Shown: positions 46,556-55,659, counted from the first letter of the stretch. The stretch: 64,000 nt of DNA from Ciceribacter thiooxidans (GCF_014126615.1 NZ_CP059896.1:161001-225000), one strand, 5' to 3'. Numbers and translations: made by a program. Notes: a model not told the origin generated them from the sequence alone.

Positions 46556-47343
46556 TGGCGCGGATGCAAGCGGAGCGACAGCAGGCGAATCTTCCGCTCG
46601 TGCGGCGGCTGGAAGCGGTCAGTTTCCGCGCTTGGCCTGCCGCTTCCGTACAGTATGACGGCAGCTGGCAGGTCCGGCTGACCGGCGGACATCCGTCGAA
46701 ACGGCTGAATTGCGTGGTCGCGCTGGATCCGTCCGACAGTCGCGACATTGCGCTGCGGCTCGAGCGCGCCGCGCGGAAGTTCGACGCCTATGGCCGCCCG
46801 CTGGTGGTGCGGGAAACGCCACTGACACCCAAGCCGCTCGTGGAACATCTGATCGCAGAGGGCTGGACCTGTTTCGAGGAGGTCGTCACCCAGACGGTCG
46901 ATCTAACTGCTCTGGATATTCCCGATACGCTGGATCACCTGCCGACCCAGGATGTCGGGCGTTTCGTCGACGCCAGTCTTGCACTTCAGGGCCAAGACCC
47001 TGCGCTGAAGCCGGTCCTTGCCGAAGTCATCAATTCCATCAAGCCCACGGTCGGCATGTTCCTGATCGAGGACCCCAACGCGGGTCCGGTCGCCTCGCTC
47101 CTTTGCGTGCAGGATAATGATCTTGCCGGCATTCTGCTCTTTGCTGTGTCGGACAAGCATCGCCGGCGTGGTGTCGGCATGGAAGTCCTTTCGTCCGCAC
47201 TCCGCTGGGCGCGGATGCGTGGCGCGCGCATGGCCTGGCTTCAGGTTTCCACGGACAACGAGGCGGCCCTCTCGCTCTATGCGCGGCTCGGCTTCGTTGA
47301 GGCGTACCGTTACCGCTACTGGTCCAAGGATGGTTCGCAATGA
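46555..47343 (+). CDS. GNAT family N-acetyltransferase
   Basis: 262-residue protein with a C-terminal GNAT domain containing the acetyl-CoA loop SDKHRRRGVGMEVLSSALRWARMRGARMAWLQVSTDNEAALSLYARLGF. The N-terminal half is a diverged partner domain (SFRAWPAASVQYDGSWQVRLTGG). It lies between argJ and mutT with TGATG and ATGA overlaps, so all three are cotranslated. It is a known rhizobial argJ-linked family of unknown substrate. Confidence 0.9.
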   Translation: MARMQAERQQANLPLVRRLEAVSFRAWPAASVQYDGSWQVRLTGGHPSKRLNCVVALDPSDSRDIALRLERAARKFDAYGRPLVVRETPLTPKPLVEHLIAEGWTCFEEVVTQTVDLTALDIPDTLDHLPTQDVGRFVDASLALQGQDPALKPVLAEVINSIKPTVGMFLIEDPNAGPVASLLCVQDNDLAGILLFAVSDKHRRRGVGMEVLSSALRWARMRGARMAWLQVSTDNEAALSLYARLGFVEAYRYRYWSKDGSQ

Positions 47344-47753
47344 ATGGCGGACCCAAACCGATCCTGCTGGTCGCCGCCTGTGCGCTCGTGGACACGGACG
47401 GGCGAATTTTGCTGGCCCAGCGTCCCGAAGGAAAATCGCTCGCGGGTCTCTGGGAGTTTCCCGGCGGCAAGGTCGAGGCAGGGGAAACGCCCGAGGAGAC
47501 ACTCGTGCGCGAGCTCGACGAGGAACTGGGGATCACCACCCGCATTCCGTGCCTGGCGCCACTCACGTTCGCAAGCCACAGCTATGACAGCTTTCACCTG
47601 TTGATGCCGCTCTTCATCTGCCGCCGCTATGACGGTATTGCCCATGGCAGGGAGGGGCAGGCGGTCAAATGGGTCCGTCCGCAAGCGTTGCGCGATTATC
47701 CGATGCCCCCGGCCGACGAGCCGCTCATCCCCTTTCTGCAGGACTTGCTGTAG
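47340..47753 (+). CDS. mutT: 8-oxo-dGTP diphosphatase MutT
   Basis: 137-residue Nudix hydrolase cleansing oxidised nucleotides. The Nudix box GGKVEAGETPEETLVRELDEELGI covers about residues 42-65, with RELDEELG matching REUxEExGU. The N-terminal LVAACALVDTDGRILLAQRPEGKSLAGLWEFPGG is MutT-like. ATGA overlap with the GNAT gene. Confidence 0.95.
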   Translation: MNGGPKPILLVAACALVDTDGRILLAQRPEGKSLAGLWEFPGGKVEAGETPEETLVRELDEELGITTRIPCLAPLTFASHSYDSFHLLMPLFICRRYDGIAHGREGQAVKWVRPQALRDYPMPPADEPLIPFLQDLL

Positions 47754-47849
47754 TCCGTCGAAGTTCTTGCAGTTGTTCTTAACGAAAAGTTTATAACCCT
47801 CAGGCATGGATAGAACTGTTCATGCGGTAAAGTGTGCGTGGGGCATATC

Positions 47850-48170
47850 ATGGCAAACGAGGATTTCTGGAAGACCGTCGGGTCTGGAGAACGGTCTTCG
47901 CAAAAAGCCAGGAAGACGGGTGTTTTGAACATTGCACTGCTGTTCGGAACAGCGGCGATTGCGCTGTCGCTCATCCTCACGCCTATGCTTGCGGGGAACT
48001 CGGAAAGAAAGAGTCTGGCATTCACGCCGGATGACTACGACAACATAACGACGGGCTCGATCAGCAAGACAGGGCCGGGCAAGCGATACACGATACGCAG
48101 GAGCGTCCTGCAAGAGACGCCGGGCTCCGTCTGCATCATCGACCGTTATGGTGCGGGGGACGGCTGCTGA
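47850..48170 (+). CDS. Small single-pass membrane protein of unknown function
   Basis: 106-residue protein with a charged N-terminus, one transmembrane helix (VLNIALLFGTAAIALSLIL, about residues 32-50) and a hydrophilic tail with a late Cys pair (CIIDRYGAGDGC). ATG 47850 is chosen; a start at 47832 is possible but has no ribosome site. It precedes an Flp pilin gene by 41 bases and may be cotranscribed with it. I do not recognise the family. Confidence 0.75.
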   Translation: MANEDFWKTVGSGERSSQKARKTGVLNIALLFGTAAIALSLILTPMLAGNSERKSLAFTPDDYDNITTGSISKTGPGKRYTIRRSVLQETPGSVCIIDRYGAGDGC

Positions 48171-48211
48171 GCGAATTCCGATCCGGAGACGTTCGGCAAA
48201 ATGGGGGAAGC

Positions 48212-48385
48212 ATGCGCCTGCTGAGAAATCTGGTTGCCGACAACACCGGCGCGACGGCCGTCGAATACGGACTGATCGCAGCAATAATCTCCGTGGCCTT
48301 GCTCACCGGCTACGGTGCGTTCACCGGCGCTCTGATGAACGTCTTCGAGACGATCACCACAACTATAAACGCGGCGGGGACCTGA
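48212..48385 (+). CDS. Flp/Fap-family type IVb pilin (orphan)
   Basis: 57-residue prepilin: MRLLRNLVADNTG leader, then ATAVEYGLIAAIISVALLTG. The G/A processing site with Glu at position 5 of the mature protein, followed by the hydrophobic helix, is the Flp hallmark. ATG at 48212 has GGGGGAAG 4 bases upstream. No TadA ATPase, CpaA peptidase, RcpC or secretin is present within the window, so it must rely on machinery elsewhere. It lies just before a convergent methyltransferase gene. Confidence 0.92.
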   Translation: MRLLRNLVADNTGATAVEYGLIAAIISVALLTGYGAFTGALMNVFETITTTINAAGT

Positions 48386-48390
48386 CCGGG

Positions 48391-49266
48391 TCAGTCGTGT
48401 TTCGGGGTGGCGAGCGCGTCCGCCAGCCTCATCTTCGCCGAGCCGGGCTTCAGCGGCTTTTGCTGGCTTTCATGCGGTGCCCAGCCCGAGACGTAGATGA
48501 AGACGAAGGTTGCACGGATACGCCCGTCGGGGTCTGCGTAGCGTTCCGCGTATTTCTCCGCGGCGCGCAGGAAGAAAGCCCTGCCAAGCGGTCTGCGGCT
48601 ACGGTCAACGAGCGGATTTGCCATCCCCATGGCCTTGAGATCCCGCATAAGTCCGAAAATCGAATCGTAGCGGACCGTATAGGTCTGTGCATCGATGACA
48701 GGAAGCGCGAATCCGGCTCGCTGCATCAACGCACCGATGTCGCGGATGTCCGCAAACGGGATGACACGTGGACTGGCTCCACCCGAGAGTTCAATTTCCG
48801 TCGCCAGGAGGACGTCGCGCAGTTCGGCGAGCGTTCCCGCGCCGGGAATGGCTGCCAGAAAGAGTCCGTCGGGCTTCAACGCCTTGCGGATCTGTATGAG
48901 AACGCCGGGCGTGTCGTTGGTGACATGAAGTGCAAGCGGCGACAAAACCAGGTTGACGGACTGTTCGTCGAGCGGCACTTGCTCCAGCGGTGCTTCGGTC
49001 AAGGCTTCGCCCGATTGGGCGAAACTCGAATGTGTTTCAACGCGCACGAGTTCGCCGATCTTGCCGGTTTCCATGCACGCTCTCGCGGTCGTACCGCTTG
49101 CTCCGTGCAGCTCGACCGCCTGCTCGAAACGGCGTTCGACCAGAGAGAGTCTTTCAGCGAGTTCATGGGCCGCGACCTGCAGCAGGAAATCCGCCCCGTC
49201 TGTATGCCGCACATGGGCGCGGCGGCGATTTTCGGTCACCAGGTCGAGATCGAAGAGTTTGTCCAT
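48391..49266 (-). CDS. SAM-dependent methyltransferase, BioC/NDUFAF5-like
   Basis: 291-residue class I methyltransferase. The weakly conserved motif I region near residues 35-50 is followed by NLVLSPLALHVTNDTPGVLIQIRKALKPDGLFLAAIPGAGTLAELRDVL, a post-I and motif III pattern shared with NDUFAF5/BioC-type proteins. Glycine-rich motif I is degenerate, and the enzyme might hydroxylate or methylate a respiratory complex I component by analogy to NDUFAF5; that is inference. Divergent from comF. Confidence 0.87.
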   Translation of the reverse strand: MDKLFDLDLVTENRRRAHVRHTDGADFLLQVAAHELAERLSLVERRFEQAVELHGASGTTARACMETGKIGELVRVETHSSFAQSGEALTEAPLEQVPLDEQSVNLVLSPLALHVTNDTPGVLIQIRKALKPDGLFLAAIPGAGTLAELRDVLLATEIELSGGASPRVIPFADIRDIGALMQRAGFALPVIDAQTYTVRYDSIFGLMRDLKAMGMANPLVDRSRRPLGRAFFLRAAEKYAERYADPDGRIRATFVFIYVSGWAPHESQQKPLKPGSAKMRLADALATPKHD

Positions 49267-49328
49267 GGCACTGTCCGGCTGAAACTATGCGTGTGGTAAA
49301 GGCGCCCGCAAGGGCCTAATGTCAACCT

Positions 49329-50105
49329 ATGGACGCTCATATAGCGCAATCTGCAGGCCGGTTAAGAGCGCCGCCCCTTGCGACGTTCGCGACATTCGTT
49401 CGCGATCTCGTTTACCCGCCGTCCTGCGCCCATTGTGGGATTCGGGTCGCCGGCCACGGTGCGCTTTGCGCGAAGTGCTGGACCTCGATAGGGTTCATTG
49501 AGCGCCCTTTCTGCGAAGTTCTGGGTACGCCGTTTCCCTACGACCACGGAGAGGGAGCGCTCTCCCCGGAAGCAATCGCCGATCCTCCCGCCTTCGACCG
49601 CTTGCGTTCCGTTGCGATCCATGACGGCATCGTCCGTGAGCTGGTGCACAGCCTCAAGTACCGGGACCGCCTCGATCTCGCGCCTGTTATCGCTCGCTGG
49701 ATGGTGCGTGCCGGCGCCCCGGAGCTTGCCGTGTGCGACGCTGTTCTTGCCGTCCCGTTGCATCGGACACGACTCTTCACACGCAAGTTCAACCAGTCCG
49801 CGGAGTTGGCTCGGCACATAGCCCGGTCGATCGATAAGCCGTTTCTCGCATCCGCCGTTCTGCGCGTGAAGCGTACTGCCCAGCAGGTCGGGCTCAGCGT
49901 GAACGCACGCGCCGATAACGTGCGCGGCGCTTTTGCAATCGCATCCGGCTGCGAGACCGACGTCTTTGGACGTCGACTCGTCCTGATTGACGACGTCTTC
50001 ACGACCGGGGCAACGGTCTCTGCAGTTACCAGGATTCTGAAACGAGCCGGAGCGGCTGACGTCTCAGTTTTAACCTTTGCAAGGGCATTGTCCGATCCTA
50101 TATGA
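49329..50105 (+). CDS. ComF family protein (amidophosphoribosyltransferase-like)
   Basis: 258-residue protein with an N-terminal zinc finger (PSCAHCGIRVAGHGALCAKCW, two CxxC pairs) and a C-terminal phosphoribosyltransferase fold with RLVLIDDVFTTGATVSAVTR. ComF is required for DNA uptake in competent bacteria; in rhizobia its role is not established. It begins a plus-strand run with grxC, a nitrilase and DUF1178. Confidence 0.92.
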   Translation: MDAHIAQSAGRLRAPPLATFATFVRDLVYPPSCAHCGIRVAGHGALCAKCWTSIGFIERPFCEVLGTPFPYDHGEGALSPEAIADPPAFDRLRSVAIHDGIVRELVHSLKYRDRLDLAPVIARWMVRAGAPELAVCDAVLAVPLHRTRLFTRKFNQSAELARHIARSIDKPFLASAVLRVKRTAQQVGLSVNARADNVRGAFAIASGCETDVFGRRLVLIDDVFTTGATVSAVTRILKRAGAADVSVLTFARALSDPI

Positions 50106-50151
50106 CGCTACCACGACATTCAGTTCGGCCCCGGTGGCTTCGGAGAAAAGC

Positions 50152-50409
50152 ATGGCATCTGTGACGATCTACACACGCCAATTCTGTGGCTACTGCGCAC
50201 GCGCCAAGGCGCTGCTCGAATCGAAAGGTGTCGCCTATGTCGAGCATGACGCGACAGGCAGGCCAGAGGTGCGGGAAGAGATGATCGCCAAGTCGAACGG
50301 AGGCATGACCTTCCCGCAGATATTCATTGGTGACAAGCATGTGGGCGGTTGCGACGATCTTTATGCACTCAATCGGGCCGGCAAGCTCGACGCGATGCTG
50401 GCAAACTAG
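50152..50409 (+). CDS. grxC: Glutaredoxin 3
   Basis: 85-residue dithiol glutaredoxin with redox site QFCGYCARAK (CGYC), TFPQIFIGDKHVGGCDDL as the cis-Pro and GG-C-DD glutathione-binding motif. Reduces disulfides and glutathione-mixed disulfides in the cytosol. ATG 50152 after GGAGAAAAGC is the start. It follows comF by 46 bases. Confidence 0.97.
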   Translation: MASVTIYTRQFCGYCARAKALLESKGVAYVEHDATGRPEVREEMIAKSNGGMTFPQIFIGDKHVGGCDDLYALNRAGKLDAMLAN

Positions 50410-50422
50410 GGAGCGTGAAGCG

Positions 50423-51280
50423 ATGACGTTCAAGGCCGCTGCAGTCCAGATGTGCTCCGGGGTGAACCCGGACAAGAATGCCGACGCCATGGCCCGTCTC
50501 GTGCGCGAGGCCGCGGGACACGGCGCAACGTACGTGCAGACACCCGAAATGACCGGCGCGGTGCAACGCGATCGCCAGGGACTTGCGTCCGTCCTGCGCG
50601 ACGAGGATACCGACATTATTGTCAAGACGGCGGCGAGCCTCGCGAAAGAGCTGAAGATTCATCTGCACGTCGGCTCGACGGCCATCGCGCTTCCCGACGG
50701 AAAGATCGCTAATCGCGCTTTTCTGTTCGGACCGGACGGTCGCAAGATCTGCTCCTATGACAAGATCCACATGTTCGACGTCGATCTCGACAATGGAGAG
50801 AGCTGGCGCGAAAGTGCCGTCTATCGTCCGGGTTCGGAAGCTCGCGTGGTGGAATTGCCGTTCGCACGGCTCGGTTTCGCGATCTGCTACGATTTGCGTT
50901 TCCCAGCGCTCTTTCGCACCGAGGCGGTGGCCGGTGCCGACGTGCTGACCGTTCCTGCAGCGTTCACGCGCCAGACCGGAGAAGCTCACTGGGAAGTGCT
51001 GCTGCGTGCCCGCGCCATCGAGAACGGCGCCTTCGTGATCGCTGCTGCGCAAGCCGGGGTTCATGAGGACGGTCGCGAGACTTTCGGCCATTCCATGATC
51101 GTCGACCCCTGGGGCAGGGTCCTGGCGTCTGCTGCCGGGACAGGCGAGGCAATCGTGCTCGCTGATATCGACGTGGTTGCGGTGAAGGCCGCGCGCGCGA
51201 AGATTCCGAACCTCAAGAACGCTCGAGAGTTCACGCTCGAAACGTCACCTTTATCCGCCAAGGAGGGCGTGACTGTTTGA
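50423..51280 (+). CDS. Carbon-nitrogen hydrolase (nitrilase superfamily, Nit1-like)
   Basis: 285-residue nitrilase fold enzyme. The catalytic triad is visible: Glu in the TPEMTGA region (near residue 44), Lys in YDKIHMFDVD and Cys in FAICYDLRFPALFR. The sequence resembles Nit1/deaminated glutathione amidase, which removes damaged glutathione. Its position directly after grxC (13 bases) supports a glutathione-related role. Confidence 0.93.
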   Translation: MTFKAAAVQMCSGVNPDKNADAMARLVREAAGHGATYVQTPEMTGAVQRDRQGLASVLRDEDTDIIVKTAASLAKELKIHLHVGSTAIALPDGKIANRAFLFGPDGRKICSYDKIHMFDVDLDNGESWRESAVYRPGSEARVVELPFARLGFAICYDLRFPALFRTEAVAGADVLTVPAAFTRQTGEAHWEVLLRARAIENGAFVIAAAQAGVHEDGRETFGHSMIVDPWGRVLASAAGTGEAIVLADIDVVAVKAARAKIPNLKNAREFTLETSPLSAKEGVTV

Positions 51281-51705
51281 TTCGCTACTCGCTTCGCTGT
51301 GACAACGCCCACGAATTCGAGGGATGGTTCTCGGAGAGCGCCGACTACGAAAGGCAGCAGGCGCTCGGTCTGGTGAACTGTCCCGCTTGCGGCTCTGCAA
51401 AGGTGTCGAAACTGCTGATGGCACCCTCTGTGTCCACCGCGCGCAAGAGGGAGGCGGCTCATGCGCTCGTGGCGACCACTGAGCAGCGAGAGGCCCTTCA
51501 AAAATTGAAGGAGGCGGTCGCGGCCATTCGCGCCAACAGCGAGGACGTCGGGGAGCGTTTCCCGGAGGAAGCGCGCAAAATTCACTACGGAGAAGCCGAT
51601 GCGCGCGGACTCGTCGGCCAGGCGTCACCTGCGGAGGTCAGGGCGCTGGTCGAAGAGGGGATAGAGGTCGCTCCGATCCCTGTTCTTCCCGATGAAGTGA
51701 ACTGA
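51277..51705 (+). CDS. DUF1178 family protein
   Basis: 142-residue cytosolic protein with an N-terminal zinc ribbon-like region: MIRYSLRCDNAHEFEGWF, then NCPACGSAKVSKLLMAPSV with CxxC. The C-terminal helices are typical of DUF1178, whose function is unknown. It starts with TTG at 51277, supported by a full AAGGAGG 10 bases upstream, and overlaps the nitrilase stop by four bases. Confidence 0.93.
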   Translation: MIRYSLRCDNAHEFEGWFSESADYERQQALGLVNCPACGSAKVSKLLMAPSVSTARKREAAHALVATTEQREALQKLKEAVAAIRANSEDVGERFPEEARKIHYGEADARGLVGQASPAEVRALVEEGIEVAPIPVLPDEVN

Positions 51706-51770
51706 CGGTAGGTTCCGGCAACCCGACGAAGATGCCGAATTGCCGAGGGCAGTCTCGCTCACGATTGACC

Positions 51771-52322
51771 TCAGCCCTTGAAGCCCCCGCCGTCCAGGTA
51801 GGCTTGTTCTTGGGGCATTGTCTCGCGACCGAGTGCGGCGTTGCGATGGGGAAACCGCCCGAAACGTGCGATTATATCCCGATGTTCGATGGCGTACGGG
51901 AGTGTGCGCTCGTCGCCGCAGCGGTCTCGGTGTTCCGTGAAGAGGCGGACGCTGAGGCTCTGGTCCGCCGGGTCTTCCGAATGCTCGAACGGAAGATAGA
52001 AGAAGATAGCCAGCGTCGCATCCACCTGCCGGTCAAAGCCGGCCGCAAGCGCCCGCCGCGCTACCGCACGGGCGAGGCCGTCTGTTGCGAAGGCATGTCC
52101 CGTACCACGGTAGAGATTGCGCGGAAACTGGTCGAGAAGCAGGAGCAGTGCAAGCGAGCCTTCGGCGCTTTCCTCCCAAGCGGACAACTCACCCCGCGCG
52201 GCCTGCATGTGCAGCTCGGCATAGTGAAGCATGATCGCAGCGTCCAGTGCAGCGTCGCGGGCAAACCACTTGTCGTAACCTTGACCGTTCCAGAATGCGA
52301 CGACGTCGGCCGGCGACATCAT
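51771..52322 (-). CDS. DUF924 family protein
   Basis: 183-residue helical protein matching the DUF924 (TPR-like) family. Conserved blocks are [54 protein letters not shown] and [15 protein letters not shown], then [23 protein letters not shown]. Function unknown. ATG 52322 overlaps the ubiG stop (ATGA), so it is coupled to ubiG. Confidence 0.93.
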   Translation of the reverse strand: MMSPADVVAFWNGQGYDKWFARDAALDAAIMLHYAELHMQAARGELSAWEESAEGSLALLLLLDQFPRNLYRGTGHAFATDGLARAVARRALAAGFDRQVDATLAIFFYLPFEHSEDPADQSLSVRLFTEHRDRCGDERTLPYAIEHRDIIARFGRFPHRNAALGRETMPQEQAYLDGGGFKG

Positions 52323-53083
52323 GGTCGCGCCTCCCGTACAGCAGGCCGCGCCGCCAGCACCATGTAGTTGACGTCGGTGTCCGGCGAAAGGCGCCATTGG
52401 TTCTGCAAGGGATTGAAGAAGACGCCCGTTCGCTCAAGCAGGTTCATTCCGCTCTGTTGAAGGGGTGCCTCCAATTCTTCGGGGCGCACCAGCTTCTCAT
52501 ATTGGTGCGTTCCGCGAGGAAGCCAGCCGAGGACGTATTCCGCGCCGACAATCGCGAGCGCGGCGGCCTTGAGTGTGCGGTTGATCGTCGAAATCAACAT
52601 GAGGCCGCCCGGCTTCACCATCGAGGCACATGTGGTGATGAAGAAATCGACGTCTGCAACGTGTTCGACGACTTCCATGTTCAGTACGACGTCGAAACGC
52701 TCATCGGCGGCTGCCAGCGACTCTGCCGTCACGGCGCGGTAATCGACGGTGGTTCCCGTCTGCTCGGCATGGGTGCGGGCGATGCCGATATTTCTCTCAG
52801 AAGCATCTGCCCCAAGGACGGTCGCGCCCATCCGTGCGACTGGCTCGGAGAGCAGGCCGCCGCCGCAACCGATATCGAGAATTCGCAGTCCCTGCAGTGG
52901 CTGGTGGCTTTTCGGATCTCGTCCGAAATGTTCAGCGACCTTGTCGCGAATGTAGGTCAATCGCACCGGGTTGATCTTGTGCAGCGGTTTGAACTTGCCG
53001 GTGGGGTCCCACCATTCCGCAGCCATTGCCGAAAAACGGTCGACCTCGACCTGATCGATGGTGGTGCGCGCCTGTTCGGTCAT
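52319..53083 (-). CDS. ubiG: Ubiquinone biosynthesis O-methyltransferase UbiG
   Basis: 254-residue SAM methyltransferase for both O-methylations of ubiquinone synthesis. N-terminal [29 protein letters not shown] is the UbiG signature; motif I is [21 protein letters not shown], with [18 protein letters not shown] and [16 protein letters not shown] following. Membrane-associated in its family. Divergent from the SH3 protein gene. Confidence 0.97.
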   Translation of the reverse strand: MTEQARTTIDQVEVDRFSAMAAEWWDPTGKFKPLHKINPVRLTYIRDKVAEHFGRDPKSHQPLQGLRILDIGCGGGLLSEPVARMGATVLGADASERNIGIARTHAEQTGTTVDYRAVTAESLAAADERFDVVLNMEVVEHVADVDFFITTCASMVKPGGLMLISTINRTLKAAALAIVGAEYVLGWLPRGTHQYEKLVRPEELEAPLQQSGMNLLERTGVFFNPLQNQWRLSPDTDVNYMVLAARPAVREARP

Positions 53084-53270
53084 TTGCCGATCTCCATGAA
53101 TTCCGAAGAAATCAAGTCGGACGATCGACTGCGGATGTCAAGTCCACGGTATCTGCCGAACGTGGCGCGCCGGAGCTTGCCTCAATACAGCCGGAAAGGC
53201 GGAACATCCACAATGCCGGAACGTTACCGTTTCGATACGCATAGGCCCCATTGGGGCTCAGGAGACGCTC

Positions 53271-53987
53271 ATGAAGAAACTATCGCTACTTGTGGTGGCC
53301 GCCTTGGGAGCCTTTGGCTTGCCGGCGCTTGCGGAAGCGGCGCCCGCTTACTCGACGGCGGACGTCAATATGCGCTCGGGTCCCAGTACCCAATACCCGC
53401 CTGTGTTGGTTATTCCTTACGGCAGTAGTGTCGACATCCGCGGATGTCTGAGCTCGCAGGCCTGGTGCGACGTCGACTACCGCGGGATCCGTGGGTGGGT
53501 GTCAGGGAGTTACCTGCAGGCGACCTATGAGCAGCGCCGCGTCTATGTCGGGCCGAGCTACTACGAGCCGCTCGGCATTCCGACCGTAATGTTCAGCATC
53601 GACACCTACTGGGACCGCCACTATCGAGATCGGGACTTCTATCGTCATCGGGATGAATGGCGGGACGGCTACTACCGCCCGACAGTTCGCCGCGATGATT
53701 ATCGTCGTCCGCCGCCGCCGCGATGGAACGACGACGAGGATGAGGACTACGGTTGGCGCGAGCCGTCCCGGCGTGTCCGCGAGAAACGGCGAGACCCGCC
53801 GCCACCTCCCGCGCCGCGGGTCATGCGTGACGAGGAACGTGCGCGGGCGGTCTACGAACGCAAGATGCGTCACCTGCCGCCGCGCGACCGCGGGGAAATG
53901 ATCCAGGAGAGAAACAAGAAACGGTCCCAGGGTGAGCAACGCGTCCGTTGCAACTGGGGAATGCTTGCCTGCCAGTCGCACGATTGA
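53271..53987 (+). CDS. Exported SH3-like domain protein with basic low-complexity tail
   Basis: 238 residues. A signal peptide (LLVVAALGAFGLPALAEA, cleavage near residue 23) leads into a bacterial SH3 domain (YSTADVNMRSGPSTQYPPVLVI through GIRGWVSGSYL), which often binds peptidoglycan or peptides. The rest is rich in Tyr, Arg, Asp and Pro (for example RRPPPPRWNDDEDEDYGW) and ends with a C-rich CNWGMLACQ. Likely periplasmic or envelope-bound; ligand unknown. A strong terminator follows. Confidence 0.88.
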   Translation: MKKLSLLVVAALGAFGLPALAEAAPAYSTADVNMRSGPSTQYPPVLVIPYGSSVDIRGCLSSQAWCDVDYRGIRGWVSGSYLQATYEQRRVYVGPSYYEPLGIPTVMFSIDTYWDRHYRDRDFYRHRDEWRDGYYRPTVRRDDYRRPPPPRWNDDEDEDYGWREPSRRVREKRRDPPPPPAPRVMRDEERARAVYERKMRHLPPRDRGEMIQERNKKRSQGEQRVRCNWGMLACQSHD

Positions 53988-53994
53988 CAACAGG

Positions 53995-54030
53995 ACCTGC
54001 GCGGTCACCACCGTGATCGCGCAGGTTTTC
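53995..54030 (+). terminator. Intrinsic terminator of the SH3 protein gene
   Basis: ACCTGCGC-GGTCAC and GTGATCGCGCAGGT form a stem of about 14 pairs with loop CACC, ending in TTTTCG. It starts 8 bases after the stop codon. Confidence 0.85.
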
Positions 54031-54295
54031 GTTTGAAGCGTATGCTCCGACGAAGCGCTCCGTGGATACGAGTCGTCCCGGGCGCTCTTTCTATATTTCG
54101 GCAGAGTCGCGCTGCCCGGGTTTTCCAGGCTTACCGCTCGCCTCTTCTTTCCTTCGCCACGACAGTTCGCCCCCTCGTCTCGATCCCGAACGACGTAACT
54201 CTCTCTCGGCGTGGTCGGGCTCGGTCGACACGAAACCCCTTGACCCGTGGGCATTTCCGGCCACGGGGCCATTGAACTTCCGAGGGGATTTGGCT

Positions 54296-54370
54296 ATGAG
54301 ACCGCAACTCGCCCGTGCCCTGCGCCCGGGTGCATCTTCAGCGGTGCCGGTCGGTACCCAATATTCGTGA
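54296..54370 (+). CDS. Possible 24-residue leader peptide of lysC
   Basis: ATG at 54296 follows a strong GAGGGGA 7 bases upstream and reads 24 codons (MRPQLARALRPGASSAVPVG and 4 more) to a TGA at 54368, 14 bases before lysC. lysC itself has only a weak ribosome site, so coupling is possible. The peptide has no Lys or Thr codons, so classical lysine attenuation is not indicated. Confidence 0.33.
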   Translation: MRPQLARALRPGASSAVPVGTQYS

Positions 54371-54384
54371 CGGTAGTTTAGGCA

Positions 54385-55659
54385 ATGGCTCGCATCGTGA
54401 TGAAATTCGGCGGAACTTCCGTCGCCAATCTCGAACGTATTCACAATGTCGCACGGCATGTGAAACGTGAGGTTGACGCCGGCCACGAAGTGGCCGTTGT
54501 CGTTTCGGCGATGTCGGGCAAGACGAACGAGCTGGTCGATTGGGTGCGTAACGTGCCCAAGGTCGCAGGCGCCGACTCGCCTTTCTATGATGCGCGCGAA
54601 TACGATGCGGTCGTCGCTTCGGGAGAGCAGGTAACTTCCGGTCTGCTTGCGATCGCCTTGCAGTCGATGGGTGTCAATGCACGTTCCTGGCAGGGTTGGC
54701 AGATTCCGATCAAGACGGATAACGCGCACGGCGCCGCCCGCATTCAGGAGATCGACGGCTCGGACATTGTTCGCCGGATGGGTGAAGGGCAGGTCGCCGT
54801 CGTCGCGGGTTTCCAGGGCATCGGCCCCGACAATCGTATCTCGACGCTCGGCCGCGGCGGTTCCGATACCTCGGCGGTTGCGATTGCCGCGGCGGTGAAA
54901 GCCGATCGTTGCGACATCTACACGGATGTCGACGGCGTCTATACGACGGATCCTCGTGTCGAGCCGAAAGCACGCCGACTGAAGAAGATCGCCTTCGAAG
55001 AAATGTTAGAGATGGCGTCGCTGGGCGCGAAGGTGCTGCAGGTGCGCTCGGTCGAGCTCGCCATGGTGCACAAGGTTCGAACCTTCGTGCGTTCGAGTTT
55101 CGAGGACCCGGATGCACCGGGAATGGGCGACCTTCTCAACCCGCCCGGTACGTTGATTTGCGATGAGGAAGAGATCGTGGAACAGGAAGTTGTCACCGGC
55201 ATTGCGTATGCCAAGGATGAAGCGCAAATCTCGCTGCGCCGCGTCGCCGACCGGCCGGGCGTTTCCGCCGCGATTTTCGGTCCGCTTGCCGAAGCGCACA
55301 TCAACGTCGACATGATCGTGCAGAATATCTCCGAGGACGGAACGCGGACCGATATGACCTTCACGGTTCCCTCCGGCGACGTCGACAAGGCGCTCGCTGT
55401 TCTCGGCGACAACAGGGAGCAGATCGGTTACGACGTGGTCCAGAGCGAATCGGGACTGGTCAAGGTCTCGGTTATCGGTATCGGCATGCGCAGCCATGCC
55501 GGCGTGGCGGCCACCGCGTTCAAGTCACTCGCCGAAAAGGGGATCAACATCAAGGCGATAACCACGTCGGAGATCAAGATTTCCATCCTGATCGACGGCC
55601 CCTATGCCGAACTCGCGGTCCGGACTTTGCATTCCTGCTACGGCCTCGATAAGAATTGA
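54385..55659 (+). CDS. lysC: Aspartate kinase LysC
   Basis: 424-residue aspartokinase, first step of the aspartate family (lysine, threonine, methionine). N-terminal MKFGGTSVANLERI and catalytic STLGRGGSDTSAVAIAAA are visible, followed by two ACT domains (SLRRVADRPGVSAAIFGPLAEAHINVDMIVQN and VSVIGIGMRSHAGVAATAFKSLAEKGINIKAI). ACT domains imply feedback inhibition by lysine and/or threonine. It precedes ptsP by 78 bases, a conserved rhizobial pair. Confidence 0.98.
   Translation: MARIVMKFGGTSVANLERIHNVARHVKREVDAGHEVAVVVSAMSGKTNELVDWVRNVPKVAGADSPFYDAREYDAVVASGEQVTSGLLAIALQSMGVNARSWQGWQIPIKTDNAHGAARIQEIDGSDIVRRMGEGQVAVVAGFQGIGPDNRISTLGRGGSDTSAVAIAAAVKADRCDIYTDVDGVYTTDPRVEPKARRLKKIAFEEMLEMASLGAKVLQVRSVELAMVHKVRTFVRSSFEDPDAPGMGDLLNPPGTLICDEEEIVEQEVVTGIAYAKDEAQISLRRVADRPGVSAAIFGPLAEAHINVDMIVQNISEDGTRTDMTFTVPSGDVDKALAVLGDNREQIGYDVVQSESGLVKVSVIGIGMRSHAGVAATAFKSLAEKGINIKAITTSEIKISILIDGPYAELAVRTLHSCYGLDKN

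Larger units (their letters stand above)
53988..54384 (+). other. 397-base gap before lysC: leader with hairpins and a short ORF
   Basis: After the terminator, CCCGGGC (54077-54083) and GCCCGGG (54114-54120) form a long-loop hairpin followed by TTTT, and CCCGTGG/CCACGGG lie close together near 54245-54268. A 24-codon ORF with a strong ribosome site follows (separate entry). No known riboswitch is recognised. It may be an attenuation-like leader of lysC. Confidence 0.5.

Noticed and set aside
54062..54370. 102-codon frame before lysC
   Set aside because: Only the last 24 codons have a ribosome site. The rest has none and looks non-coding.
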